From positions 18,042,001-18,106,000 of the forward strand of contig OZ316896.1 in assembly GCA_973895155.1 (NCBI GenBank): a stretch of 64,000 nucleotides of DNA, given 5' to 3'. The notes below the pieces were generated by a model, which ran no database searches, was not told the origin of the DNA, and saw only the letters and a program-made list of their open reading frames with translations. Both the position numbers and the translations under genes were made by a program. Positions within the stretch are counted from its first letter, which is position 1. Each line of letters begins with the position of its first letter. This DNA comes from Marsupella aquatica. Its lineage: Eukaryota; Marchantiophyta. Of this stretch, positions 43,850 to 58,559 are shown in pieces.

Positions 43850-43872
43850 AACTTTAAAACTTCATATACAAG

Positions 43873-44250
43873 CTTGCTCTAAACAGTAAGGGGTTTACTG
43901 TTTACTATTACACTCCCCCACATAAACATGTAACGGCTGTCAATCTGACATTGACTCTGTAAGATCTGTAATCTTCAGGACCTTGCTCTAAACAGTAAGA
44001 ACTATTACACTTCCCCACATATACATGTGACGACTGTCAATCTGTCATTGACACTGTAAGAGCTGTAAGCTTCAGGACCTTGCTCTAAACAGCAAGGTTT
44101 TTACTGTTCAAAACATGTAAGGGCTGTCAAGCTGTCCTTGACACTCTTAGGAATGTAAACTTCTGATACTAGCTTGCTCTAAACAGTAAGGATTTTACTG
44201 TTTCTTATTACATTCTCCCATAACATGTAACCGTTGTCAACTTCATCTCA
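43873..44250. repeat. ~95-109-bp tandem repeat, four copies, next to the peroxidase 3' end
   Basis: Units begin CTTGCTCTAAACAGTAAG near 43873, 43982, 44079 and 44173. They share CACATRNACATGTRACG, CTGTCAATCTGTCATTGACA and CTGTAAG words. Several units contain AACAGTAAGG...TTTACTGTT, a short inverted repeat. The last unit ends about 175 bp from the peroxidase stop codon, so the array may be in its 3' untranslated region or just beyond. Confidence 0.85.
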
Positions 44251-44422
44251 ATCTCGACCTTCATATTCATTGCCCTCAAAGAAGGAACATCTCGAGAGAT
44301 TGAGCGATGGACGATCCTTTCGCAGAGATGCAGGAAATGTAACAAGTCAGCTTCCGCCTATGATTACAGGATTTCCCAATTTCTCAACTTGGTGATCTTC
44401 CCTGGCAGTCTTGTGTGGCACT

Positions 44423-47439
<3,017 letters not shown>

Positions 47440-48089
47440 CTCAGATGCTTTTGCCACTGGAATTGGAAGTTGAATGTAGAGCACCCGCAACAAACAAAAC
47501 GAGTAGCTGCTGACTCCCACTCGAGCAAACAGGTCCAGTGAAGAATCAATCCGATGAGCCCAGGAGTGCTGAATTCATGGAGCCCAGCTGCCCTATTTAT
47601 CTGTGTGAACGCTTGGACTCCCGTTAGCGAGCCAACTAATAGTTTATTTTGGTTATTTTGGTTTCAGGAAAGTGAACTGATCCCTTACTGTAAAAGTTAA
47701 ACGTCTCATTGAAGACTTGTCGTCCTGTGTGACTCTCAAGCCACTCTGTACGATATGTGCAAATGGACCGGCGACTCACGTGCACAGAAGTCCATCGAGG
47801 ACTTTCATGGCATGTCTGCCCCACCAGTCCATTTTTTGTGTTTTCTCCGCGTCGGACTCAAACTTTGGGCCCTGTATGATGTCAGCCAGCAGTGGATTTT
47901 CTTTCTTACACATTTTCAAGGACGTAGTACTATATTTTTTTCCTTGAGCAGTGCACCGTATTGTTTACTAGTATTGTTTACCATTTGTCCACAGAAACTG
48001 CCCATGCACATGCAAGAGTGCTAGCGAGAGAACAGGAACTTCTGACTATGTGATCAGTTTGAAGGGAAAGTACTGGGCCCCCACTTCCT
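47440..48089. other. Peroxidase upstream region
   Basis: Presumed promoter and leader. CTATTTAT lies about 150 bp upstream on the forward text (its complement on the minus strand, ATAAATAG, at about 47597), a possible TATA element in the correct orientation. No further gene. Confidence 0.3.
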
Positions 48090-48860
48090 AACCTGAGTTA
48101 ACTCCCTCTCCCTCTCCCTCCTAGTCGGTCCCTTGTTGGATCCTTTAATTAACACCGGGGTTTCCTTTCGTATTTTGGGCAGGTGACACCCATGGCGCAT
48201 TGAGAAGCAAAAACGTTTTACTTGACTTGTACAATCAAATTATGACCCTTAGATCTATGTACGATCAGATACAATCAGATCTGGGCCATTGATTTTGGCA
48301 AATAGGTCTCTGAAACTTTTTCAAAATCTCTTTGTATCATTAGCAAGCCCCTTCACCTGGTAGCAAGTGGTCAAAATTTTGTACAGAAAGTAAACACTAC
48401 TTGACACTCTACACCATTACAGGTTCCTAAGAGAATGATTTATTGATGAGTGATGTCTTCTGGTTTCAATGCAGAAAAAGAGACGTTGTTCAGATAAGAT
48501 CATAAAACATTCTCCTCTCACTTTCCCTTCAATTGGATCAAAAGCTCAGACATTATTTCTCACTTGCCTCATCCAGTAGCTGGTCAACTGATCAAAGCCA
48601 TTTGGTTTTCTATTTTAGGGTAATCTCAATGTTTCTACCTTTATTGAGATAGACCTATCAATCTTCATCATAAGACCAACAATAAATGCACCTTACAAAA
48701 TGGAGGAATCTGTTAATCAACTGTAAGTTGAGTTTACATGAGAACGCCTAGTAAGTCGAGATAATGTCTTCTTCCATCTCTTCATCAAAATTAAACATCA
48801 CTGGCAGTGCAACACGTAGAACTGTAATAAGTTCTTTAGGATCCTATTCTTTAGGATAGG
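48090..48860. other. Intergenic with a CCCTCT simple tract
   Basis: A short (TCCCTC)n run lies at about 48104-48122. No gene supported. Confidence 0.5.
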
Positions 48861-48965
48861 AAAGAATAGGATACTAAAGAAAAGAAAAAAACCCCAAATA
48901 AGGGGAGAAAGCAAGGGACCAACCCAAGAAGACCACTTGGCGAAGTCCTAAAACTGCTGTATCCC
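48861..48965 (-). repeat. Scrap of the retroelement 3' region found at 57.1 kb
   Basis: AAATAAGGGGAGAAAGCAAG, GGACCAACCCAAGAAGACCA matches CACAATAAAGGGAGCAAGTA, AAGACCCCAAGAAGACCAAA near 57175-57215. It is preceded by an imperfect inverted repeat of TCCTATTCTTTAGGATA. Confidence 0.45.
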
Positions 48966-50329
48966 CAAGGCCCCAACCATCCACTACTGTAGTGCCCCGT
49001 AGTGCGGAACAATTGGACGGAAAGTTTCAATTAAGTAAAGTGAGTCATAACTCTGATAACCTACAGTAGCTTAATTTAATCCACGACCAGCTACTGTACC
49101 TGAATCAATTGAATGTCTGAAACATACATTTGCAATTTTCTCACTCAGGATATTGTATCATTTAGACGTAAGGTACATACTACAAAGCTCTGTCAGCTGT
49201 TATTGTTTTAGTTTCTAGGTGGCTGGTGGTTGCTGTCTTGCAAGAGCTATAGATTTCTTGCCACAGCCATTGCAGATCTGGCTGAATTGCAATGAAGGAT
49301 ATAGGACCCAGCTGCCGACTTCGAGACGATGATTTTAACACAATGGCATCTCAAACCTGCTGTATCCCATGTATTTTGGTGACCTGTAGTGTGATTTTCG
49401 ACCCACACTGAAATACATCTATTTTTATAGAGCATTGTACTTTTTACCATCATACTATTTGTTTCATTGTGGAGAGCTAAATGAGAGTTTAACTTGCATC
49501 AGTATTGTTGGGGAATTCTATTTGTCAGAGACCATTGCTCTTGTTATTCATTTTTGAATAATTTATATTCTAGAGCTACTTGTTACTTTTAGGGACTGTT
49601 GTTGATGAATCATATTTTTCAGAGAGAGTTGATCTTATTACAACAATTGCTTCAAGTAAGTTTTGTTGTGCAAAGCTACCAGATATCATTTTTTCATAAG
49701 GTGTTGCTCTTGTTACAAGGACTGCTTTGAGTACTTTGTCACTGGGAGGGGAGCTGAGAGAGAATTAAAATGTGCACCTTCAGTCCATTCCATTCACTCT
49801 CAATTTGTTTTCTAGGTGCACATCATAATGTTCTTATATACGGTGACAAAAGTGTACTAAGTAAACAATTAATAAAAGAATCTTCATCCATTTTTACTTC
49901 ACTTGGATTGGCTCATGATTAGGTGTAAAATGATATGTCCCCTGTCATGATCCAGGGGGATTGTTGGATAGAAACAAGGTATCAGTCCATCCAGGCTTTA
50001 GTTTTGAAAAGGCAATATTACATCAAAATATGTAAACTATAATTCTGGAAATTTTCACTAAATTCTTTTCAAGTCTCACGGCAAATATTTTGTGAGTCAA
50101 GTTAAAAAATGTAATACTTAGTTCATTTTTGCACTACCCAGGATGAAACTACAACAGTGTAAGCACCTAATTAGAATGAACATAAATTTAGTGTTACTGC
50201 AGTAATAATAAGAGGGGGCCGGCTTATCTACTCTAATTCATGCATGCTAGCGCTGAGACTTTCCCTGTGTCATTGGAGCACCTTCTTTCCTTTGGGCAAT
50301 ATTAATTCATGACAGTGTGACAGAGTAAT
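48966..50329. other. Intergenic, nothing recognised
   Basis: Short frames only. Confidence 0.45.
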
Positions 50330-50575
50330 ACTAGTTGTGGTGAAGAGTGTAGACTTTGGACAGCCAGTTCCACGGACCTGGCTCGAGTCTGCTGCCCTTA
50401 ATTTGCAGGTCCTTGCTTTGGTGTGTCACCCAATGCTCTCTGAGTGTATTCATTTGGCTTAGTTTGAATTGGGTCGCTATTGTATTCTATTGAGATGGCC
50501 TTTTGCTGGGGCATTGCCAGCCCTCTCCTTGACATTATTTTCTAGGTTTGCCTTTCTCTAAAAGAAAAAATACAA
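50330..50575 (+). repeat. SINE-like candidate
   Basis: An A-box-like TGGTGAAGAGTG at 50338 and a B-box-like GGCTCGAGTCT near 50380 are about 40 bp apart. The unit ends in AAAAGAAAAAATAC. The B box has two departures from consensus and I found no second copy, so this is tentative. Confidence 0.25.
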
Positions 50576-50754
50576 TATATTTACTTCTGTAATAAGCAAT
50601 CCTGCCAAAGCCTTGCCCACAGACTAGATTAAACTCTGGCCATCCGACTTATTATTGGACTTTTTGGATCATCAAATTTGGAAAACCTTGCCACAAAATA
50701 CAAACAAGGAAGGCATGTGTGTGGGAGGAGAGCCACTGAATATACTAACACGTA

Positions 50755-50803
50755 CAGGTACTGGGGTACGCAATTTTGTACAGGTACTGGGGTAGATTTC
50801 TCT
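50755..50803. repeat. 17-bp direct repeat
   Basis: GTACAGGTACTGGGGTA occurs twice, separated by CGCAATTTT. Confidence 0.8.
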
Positions 50804-52079
50804 AGCTTAGTTGTATGGACACACAAGCAGCATGGTGAAATTGAAAAAATTAAATGGATTAAAAATTTGATAAATTCAAAATAGTACAAAGCACACATCA
50901 CGTGGACCAAATTGAGTTAAAAATATATAGCAAATAATTCAGAGAAGACAAAGTAGCAAGAATGGGTCTCACCATACCAACCCCTCCCCATGCCACTCTT
51001 CAGCTTATCTTATTTACTAAATTCTTATCTATCCATGCAACTGATGCCGGTGTTCCTGGTTGCCCAACTTTTGCCTCTCCTCTATTACCCACAACGGGCC
51101 CACAACTCATCCCTTCTTCTTAGACTATCCCTTCTTGCATGTAAAGTTTTGCTTGGACCATCTTTTGTACCGACAGCATAAATGCAAGATTTACAACAAT
51201 TTTGCAACCACTTTCACTTCCACTATCTTCTGCCTTGACCCGTTTTCATGGTGAAAATGTTGTGCTTCAACAAGACAGGTAAGTGATTTGTTTACCCTAA
51301 CTTTCTCCCTCACCCAACACTTCCTTTTGACTCACCCTGGCCCTCATTGTCTTGCTGTTAGCCCCACCCCTCCTCTGGGCTCACCCCTACCATTGGAACA
51401 GGAAGACTTGGGCAATGACGATAATTCACATCAACAGCACATTTTCCAATGCTCTGACCATCTTCCCCATCGACAACACTTTGTGCAACATTTCTTTTCC
51501 ACAATGACGACATGTCTAACAGTGGAACTTGCACAATGACAACACTTCTAAAATAACTTCATCCCTGTAACAACAACTGTGGATTGGGCTGATAAGTATT
51601 GAAAACTATAAAGAAAGGTTGCTCCATTTTATAGTCTGGTTGTCATTCAAATTTGCATTCTCTTAAAAATTAGAAACATGAAAGAATCTAATCAAGGAGA
51701 AGGAATAAAAAGAAAAGAAAAGAAAAGAAAAGAAAAAATAATATAGTGTGAATGAAAATGGACTGCACTGTTCCAAAGCAAAAAACAATCTAATAGTAAA
51801 CAGGATTAATGGGGAGGGCCGCTAGCACTCAGGGAGTATCAAGAAGACCTCCCTTTAATATGTACCACTATAATACCGATCCAGTCCCTTTACAAAGTTT
51901 TAAAAAAAAAGTGAGAATCAATTATGTTAACCATTCATGAAAACATTAACCACATTTTAAGTCTATCCATACACCCCCTCTAAAATAAGCTCCTGCCCAA
52001 GCTACTCTTTAGCCTTCCCATCCTCCCACAATTAAAAACTTAATTAAAAACATATCATTTTTCTAATTTTTACATTTTA
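50804..52079. other. Intergenic, C/T-rich, with a pentanucleotide tract
   Basis: A (AAAGA)n tract lies at about 51711-51738. Several CAACGACAACA and ACGACATGT words near 51410-51545 resemble the repeat array to the right. No gene supported. Confidence 0.4.
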
Positions 52080-52084
52080 TTTTC

Positions 52085-52545
52085 AAATTTTTTTCCTTGC
52101 TTTGATATCGTTTCCTCATTTTGCCATCTTTTTCCCACATTGACATCTTTACTTCACCATTACATTTTATCTCACTGTCTTCAAGATCCTTTCTTCATCT
52201 TGACATCCTTTTTTCAACTTTGGATCTTTTCTCACCTCAAGATTTCTTCTCACCTCAAGATATTTTCCTCACCTCAAGATATTTTCTCACCTCAACAATG
52301 TCTTGTCCTTAGTTTTCTCATGTTGTCATCTTTTTCTCATCATCTTTTTCTCACCCCAATGTCTTTACTTCACCCTCGACTTCTTTTCTCTCCTTGACAA
52401 TTTTTTCCTCATCTTGACATATTTTTCTCATCTCGCCATCTTCCTCTCCTTGCATATTTTTTGCACCTTGGCATATTTTTCCTCATTGACATCTTTTCTC
52501 ACCTCAACATCTTGTGTGCAAGGCACAGGTATCGGGCCCAATATT
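52085..52545 (+). mobile_element. Helitron-like 3' region with a TTGACATCTTTTCTCACC array (decayed end)
   Basis: Irregular ~20-bp units such as CATCTTTTTCTCACC and TTGACATCTTTTCTCACCTC run to TGTGC-AAG-GCACA (52515-52527), a 5-bp stem, followed by GGTATCGGGCCCAATA. Elsewhere the same words end in GGGCTAGT; here the CTAG is lost. Confidence 0.5.
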
Positions 52546-52559
52546 TCACAACATCTTTG

Positions 52560-52807
52560 AGTTATGACATACTTTACTCATTGACCATTTTGTACTTAAC
52601 AACATCGTTATATTTAATGACATCTTTGGCATAACGACATCTATTTCCTTGACGACACTTTTTACTTGATGACATCTTGGGCAACACGACATCTTGGGTG
52701 TCACGACATCTCTTTTCTTAAGAACATCTTGGGCCCCACGAGATCTTTATTTTAACATCTTTTATCTTCACTACATCTTTTGTGCATCACAAGGGGTATT
52801 GAGCTAG
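52560..52807 (+). mobile_element. Second Helitron-like 3' end with an ACGACATCTT array
   Basis: Units of the type ACGACATCTTGGGCAAC run to TTGTG-CAT-CACAA (52780-52792), a 5-bp stem. CTAG (52804-52807) plus T follows 11 nt later. The previous, decayed end lies directly upstream, so one element may have inserted beside another or the end was duplicated. Confidence 0.55.
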
Positions 52808-55237
52808 TAAATATATAAGACGTGTTTCAAGTTGCAAGCCAGTTTGTGGCCTGGGGGTCTCATAGGGTTGCTCCAACTTTAAACAATCTCCCCCAGGTGG
52901 TAAGAAAAAGCTAAAAGCTATTTTTTTAGCATTATCGTATTTAGATATATGAGAGAACAAATGTTCTTTAAGGTACCTACGGTGTAAAGATTCCCTCCCA
53001 AAAAGGTAAAACATGTCTTGGGTAGAGTTTTCCATCCAAAAGTATTCTCATGTTGAAAAGAATAATAAATCATTCCTTTTTAGAGTTTGGATGTATTTAT
53101 TATAACCCCTTTAAAGCAAGCATAAAAAAGGTTTTTGTTTACTTGGTATTTGTGTCTCAATGCTCATTCCTTTACACGGTGTCTTCTCCTCTCATCTTAT
53201 TCTTTTACAAAGAGTTGGCCCCACTTCTATTTCCATATGACATTTTTCTAGTAGACAACTATTCAGCTTCTAAATTATTGTAAAAATTATTGTGAATCCC
53301 TTTCAAGAAATGGTGGGCCTCTCATGTTTTTCTCATAATGACTTAAGCTAGCCACATGTAAGTTACTCAAAACCATAAACTTAGGAAACAGAACTTGGAG
53401 CTCATGTCGACAGGGAGGGGGTAAAATGTTTGTTTCTCACAACTCTTAAATTCCATCACACTCTTGAGAATAGATAGCTTAGGGTCTAGGTTCTCGGTAT
53501 ATATTGAGAAGAATCAATTTAATATAAAATGTATTGTACATAAGGATTAAACCACATGTTCTATCAAAGGATGAGCAAGATTGAAAATAAATACACACCT
53601 TAAGGGGGTCTCCAAAAAGGAAATTAAAAACATTAAGAGTGTGTAAAATTAATTTTGAATTCCAAAAATTGCAAAGGATACACCTTGTCTAAAATAAATT
53701 GAAACAAAAATACTTCTAAAAAAAATCTCAATAAGGCAAAGTAACCCAAGTAGGCTCCCCAACTCAAGGGAACTACACCATCACTACATGCCATCACTTG
53801 CAAGTTTTGAGGGTGTCGAACACTCTAGAACTTAAGAACGATGTCTTCTCAACAAGTTTTGTACCCCTATCTGTTTTAAGTATTCCAAATTTGGTTCTTA
53901 AAACCTTATCTTTCCTTATAATACATGCATTTGAATTTAAAAGTTCTAAATGGTTTTCCACAAAAAATTTAAAGTTTTTCCTTAGAATTAATAAAAATCA
54001 CATATTTTGTCCCACTTGGTGTGTCATTTTTGCAGAAGTGAGGGCCCCTGGTTTGGGGTTTGCTCCTGGGAGTTTCAATCCACTTTTTTTTTAAGAAACA
54101 AGACAGTAAAAAATATAATTAAGGTACATATATGGATTCTCCACCAGAAGTGGGCATAATGTGACTATTGAGCTCTGATGAGCATTGAAAGCTAGGAGTA
54201 TCTAAGCATTCTTGATCAACAATGGGCTTCGGGGTGAGTCTAAAAAGATCTCAAAATGCCTGTAATTGTGGGCAAATTACAAGACACAATTCTAGTAGAA
54301 GAGACTTGCAATGACACACTGAGATATATGAACCGCCTATAGCATGCATTTGTTCAAGGCCATTTTGAAACTGTGCAATAGACTATGTTAACATAGCCAG
54401 AAATTGTCTAGCAATCCTAGAATTTGACAAGCACCTTGTTTGAGCAGTGGCTTGGTGAGATGACTTTAACCAATGAAGGATATGATAACACATTATTAAT
54501 ATTTTCTCTTTGTCTTGGTTTTCTTGGAGAATAAATAAAGAAGCAGAAGCTCAGATGCACCAGAAGGCTTTAGTTGGCAATAACTTGGATGGATGGACCA
54601 TTGTCAAATGTTGTTTAAAATTCAAATCATATATTTTCTATGTATAGATGGTCCCAGTTTTGGATCTAAAAACTTTCTAGATTAATCCAACTTACATCTT
54701 AAGACCCACTCAAGCATCAATGTTATAGCTATATTAAGAAGTTTCCAAGCAAGATCCAAAATCAAAGAAGGACCTAATTAGACCGCTCGAGCATCTTCTG
54801 GACTTGATGGACCACCAGATGTATTTAGGACTTGACGAGAACCAGTCCTTTGGACGGTCTACAATCAGAAATTTGTAAAACACAATAATTCTGCAGCAGT
54901 TATAGTTTGGTCGGCCTCTGCTACACAGGGCACCAAAAAACCTACAAAATATTAGTCTTTGATAAACCCCAGTATTTACTGCATGAGTCATTAAATTGTA
55001 TTTGTGGTGAATTTTTTTATGTGATTTCTCAACGTTCAAGCTACGTGCTTAAAAAGTTTTGCACTTTTGGACATCTCCTTACTCAATCCTACATCCTTAA
55101 AAATTAATATTTTACAAACAGAAATTTACAATTGTGCACTTTTCTTTAGGTACCTTGAGAAAAGTTTGAACCAACACTAAGTAAGTACCTTAATCCTTCA
55201 AATAAGTAAACACATTCTAAGTTCAGCCTAAAAGAAT
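52808..55237. other. AT-rich intergenic stretch
   Basis: A 98-codon plus frame (53798-54094) lies in T-rich DNA and has no recognised motif. No gene supported. Confidence 0.4.
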
Positions 55238-55583
55238 TACACTGTTCACCATAATTAGTGTGACTAACACTAATTTGAGAGCGCCAATTTTCAGGGTCTA
55301 GTTGTGAATTAGTGTTAGTCACACTAATTCGTGCTAACACTATTCCCACAAACATGAATTAGTGTTAGTATGGGCTCAAGAGTGGAAAACTAGAGGGAAA
55401 ACATCTATTTGAAAACTCCACAGGAATAGTGTACTTTGGACTCAAGATCATCCATAGTTTACTAGCCTTAAAAAAATTAGTGCTACTTGGACTCAAATCA
55501 CTTTTTACTAAAATTAGTGTTAGTAACACTAACTTTATACTAACACTAATTCTTGCATAACACTAATTATGGTGAAGAGTGTA
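55238..55583. mobile_element. 346-bp miniature inverted-repeat element
   Basis: TTCACCATAATTAGTGT near the left end (arm 55238-55261) and its reverse complement near the right end (arm 55560-55583) give 24-bp terminal inverted repeats with one mismatch. The interior is built from further inverted AATTAGTGTTAGT and ACTAACACTAATT words. No coding capacity. Target-site duplication not resolved. Confidence 0.75.
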
Positions 55584-55599
55584 GGCTTTTGCAAAACAC

Positions 55600-55850
55600 A
55601 CGACTTCAGAAAAGTTCCCAAGTGTACTGTAGATTTTTGAAGATAAGAAGGGCCTGGTCTGATGATTCTTGAATAAATGATGAGATTTAAAGAACCATAA
55701 TTTATGATAAAAATTGGGAAAAAACAAAGTATTGTGGAGGGAAAGTAAAAGAGGTTCAAAGAGGACAAACACCTACACAAAAGAGGCAAGTGCAACCCTG
55801 AAAAGAAAAAAGAAAAAAAGGGGAAGTTTTGCTAACACTACACTCGTGGG
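55600..55850 (-). repeat. Second copy of the A-rich dispersed repeat at 30.34 kb
   Basis: AAAACAAAGTATTGTGGAGG, CAAAGAGGACAAA, AAGAGGCAAGTGCAACCCTG and an A/G-rich end follow the order at 30390-30530. Confidence 0.45.
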
Positions 55851-56645
55851 ATGAACTAATTCACATCTAAAACAAATGTGGCAAGAGTTAATGGTCCACA
55901 TCAAGTGTTCTAACTAAATCTGCAAATGGGATAGGAATATAGTCTAGGGGGGCAAGCCCATGCAGAGTCACACTCGCACCTACTGTGAGGGATTGACAAT
56001 AAATTGTTTGATCTTGAGCAAGCTATTGTAACGTCACTGACAGAAGTGCACGGTTGAAATAGATAGTCAGGTACAGTAGATAGCGGGGGTTTGGTGGCAC
56101 CCATTTGTCCATGAATATCACATGGGATATCATAAACAACCTATCAAAGAAGCCCATCAAGCTGATGATGAAGACGCCCAAATATCTCAATAGCAATGGG
56201 GAGGAAGACATCAGAATGACGCAGCTCAAGTGGCATGTTTTTCCTATTTTGTCATTGCCGCCTGTGATGCCACAGCCCTTGCCAATGTTGCTAGGTTCCA
56301 GATGATGTCTAAGCACAAAGGATTTACCACCACAACATCAGTCAAAGTACCTTGAATATCATGAACCATGGTAAGATCAACCTCTAATTGTTGTGGTGGA
56401 GAATTGGGTAGCTCAATCACCACCTCCAGCATGTACCAAAACCCACAAAGAACCTAGGCAATAGCATCTCTCATAATATTATGAAAAATAACTGGTTTTG
56501 TCACCCAAACTGCACCCAACAAATTGGACCCTATGGCATCACAAGACGTCCCAAGTGTGCAATAAGTAGATAAGCCTACAAGAAAGGGGTGGGGCAACAC
56601 TAGACGATGAGGCATGGCTAGACCATATGGCTAGACATAAACTGT
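55851..56645. other. Intergenic, nothing secure
   Basis: Opposing frames at 56023-56432 have no recognised features. Confidence 0.4.
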
Positions 56646-56648
56646 TTA

Positions 56649-56900
56649 ATAATTTTATAATTAGAGTTCTGGGGAAATAGCCTTCTACTATCAACTCACT
56701 TGTCAATCCAGATAGACTTGAGTACAGTACCTTATCCCCAGCACTGCAAACTAATAAAAATGTTGTTATATAAATAGAGTTATAATTCATGGAAAATAGC
56801 CTTCTACTGTCAATTCTCTTGGATAGCAAATTGGATAGACGTGAGTCATTGAGTGAGTGCATTGCCTTGTCCCCAGCGCTGCACACTAATAAATGCTGTT
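56649..56900. repeat. ~120-130-bp tandem duplication (two copies)
   Basis: TATAATTAGAGTTCTGGGGA (about 56657) and AGAGTTATAATTCATGGAAA (about 56777) begin related units sharing AATAGCCTTCTACT, GATAGACKTGAGT, CCTTRTCCCCAGC and CACTAATAAA. Confidence 0.75.
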
Positions 56901-57084
56901 TTCTTTACATGCCGGCCTCTACTTCCGTACTAATGCGTTGGGACTTGGGAACACACAATTTAATAGGAGAATATTGTTATTTAGATTACTGTAGGCATTC
57001 ACTATTCTGGGTCTGGGTAGGATGACGCTCTTTGTTCTAGAGTCTTAGATAAAGTACTATTCTTGGTAGGGAGGGGCTAATATT

Positions 57085-57980
57085 CTTTTAGAGTCTCTAG
57101 ACAAATTCTTGTATATAACAGTGCCAAAAAGAGAGGAAAGCCAAACCTGGAGACATGGTCCCATAGACAAAAAAACACAATAAAGGGAGCAAGTAAAAGA
57201 CCCCAAGAAGACCAAAGAGGCCCAAGAAGTCAAGGAGTAACCTAGCAAATAAAACCAAAAGACAAAGGAGAAAACAACAAACAAACAACCCTACTGGGCG
57301 GTAAACTAACAAGCCTGGTAGAACTCTGGAGTAAACCGCATAGGAGGGTCCGAGAGGGGAATCTGCTAGAGGCCCTAAAGCCAACTGCCTCAGCCCTATG
57401 AAGAATAGTGAAAGCACGGGCCCTCTGAAGTGCCACAAAAACCCTTTGTCGAAAGAAGGCCGTGAGGGCAGAAACAGGGGGCAAAGGCCTCCGCTCGATA
57501 CAAAACACTACACAAGCCCGAAGGAAGTGGTCAAAACAAGGGTGGAGAGCACCAAAGACCTCAAGGGCAAAGGGGTAAAAAAGATCCCCCGGGTAACGGA
57601 CCGCATAGGCCTCAGTCCTCCTTGAGTCAAGCTGCCTTGGCAGCAACATGTCCAGGAACATGGGCTGCCACCGCAACATTACTCCCACCAGTAGGATCAG
57701 CAACCACCACATCACGAAGGGAACGAACACCAGCCCCAGAAAAAACCAGGTCAGCCCGACGCAGGTCCGGAACGTCATTCCTGGGTGGAAGGACATGTCG
57801 TTGCTCCATAGCAACATGGTAACCAGAGTCCCGGGCAATGGCAGCAACCACGTCCCAAATGTCATCATGTGTCACCGTCTGCTCGCTCCTGTAGGTTGAG
57901 GCTTTGTTTTTAGAGTCTATAGACAAACTCTTCATGATGTCCCTATGCCCTTCACTCTTGAGATATGCAAGGCTTTTCAT
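57085..57980 (-). pseudogene. Decayed reverse-transcriptase-type retroelement, C-terminal region (copy 1)
   Basis: On the minus strand, 57980-57627 reads DDIWDVVAAIARDSGYHVAM and RRADLVFSGAGVRSLRDVVV, then ADP. After a frameshift near 57630 the next frame gives RYPGDLFYPFALEVFGALHP, HPCFDHFLRACV and FFRQRVFVALQRARAF. The order RRADLV...DVVVADP, F.PFA.E.FG.LHP and RQR..VALQRA is a pattern I know from the end of the polyprotein in some plant and algal non-LTR elements. The assignment is from memory, without a search. Stops and a frameshift show it is dead. The apparent long hydrophobic N-terminus in the second frame is an out-of-frame shadow. Confidence 0.6.
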
Positions 57981-58400
57981 TTATAGCAAGCTGCCAAACT
58001 TACAACAAAGAGCTCCTAGTGGGGGGCCAGAATCTCAAAGGCACGAGACCCAATAAAGGATAGAAGATAAGAAAGGCAAGAAGACCAAAGAGTAAGAAAA
58101 GCCCATGAGTCCCAATCATCACTTGCAAAAGACCTAAAGCCTTACTAAGCAATGGCTGAAAATGCCAATGAGGACAGAGACTGGGGATAAGGCTTAGGCC
58201 CTACAGAAAAGACCGCACATGGTTGAAGAAAACCTTCAAAAAGAGGGTGAATAGACCCCGAGACCTCCAAGGCAAGTAGGTAGAAAAGATACCTCCACTA
58301 ACAAGCAACATAGTCCTTCTCCTTGAGCAGTGTTGCCTTGGTTGCAGCATGGCCAGGTACATGGTAGCAACCACATATACCAGAGTTAAACCAGTAGGGT
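57981..58400 (-). pseudogene. Partial second copy of the same retroelement region, in tandem
   Basis: AAAAAGAGGGTGAATAGACC, CCGAGACCTCCAAGGCAA, GTAGAAAAGATACC and GCCTTGGTTGCAGCATGGCC, AGGTACATG follow the words GGGTGGAGAGCACCAAAGAC, CTCAAGGGCAAAGGGG, AAAAAAGATCCCCC and GCCTTGGCAGCAACATGTCC at 57540-57655. TTTTTAGAGTCTATAGACAA (57907) repeats TTTTAGAGTCTCTAGACAAA (57086), marking the same end in both copies about 820 bp apart. Confidence 0.6.
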
Positions 58401-58559
58401 TTTAGTTTGTTGTTGTAGGGTCTTCATTCATTTTGCTGACTGTTGTTCGGATTGTAAGCCAGGTCTTCCTGGGGTTTTTGTCCATGTTGTCTGTTGTATA
58501 TTGGGTTTCTTGTTTTGGGGATTGTCTCTGTTGTTCTTTGACAGTGAGTAGGCTCTCTC
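58401..58559. other. T/G-rich unique stretch
   Basis: Plus strand is T/G-rich (TTGTTGTTGTAGGGTCTTCA). It may be another retroelement 3' region, but no partner was found. Confidence 0.3.

Noticed and set aside
52121-52560. Several plus frames rich in FSHLDIF-like words
   Set aside because: Same array translated in the opposite orientation.
55238-55583. Interstitial telomere repeats from the TTAGTGTTAGT words
   Set aside because: The words are not TTTAGGG or TTAGGG, occur in both orientations, and sit within bounded terminal inverted repeats.
57674-57868. Multi-pass membrane protein suggested by a hydrophobic minus-strand frame
   Set aside because: The retroelement reading (RRADLV...DVVVADP) occupies the other frame of the same DNA, so this is an out-of-frame shadow.
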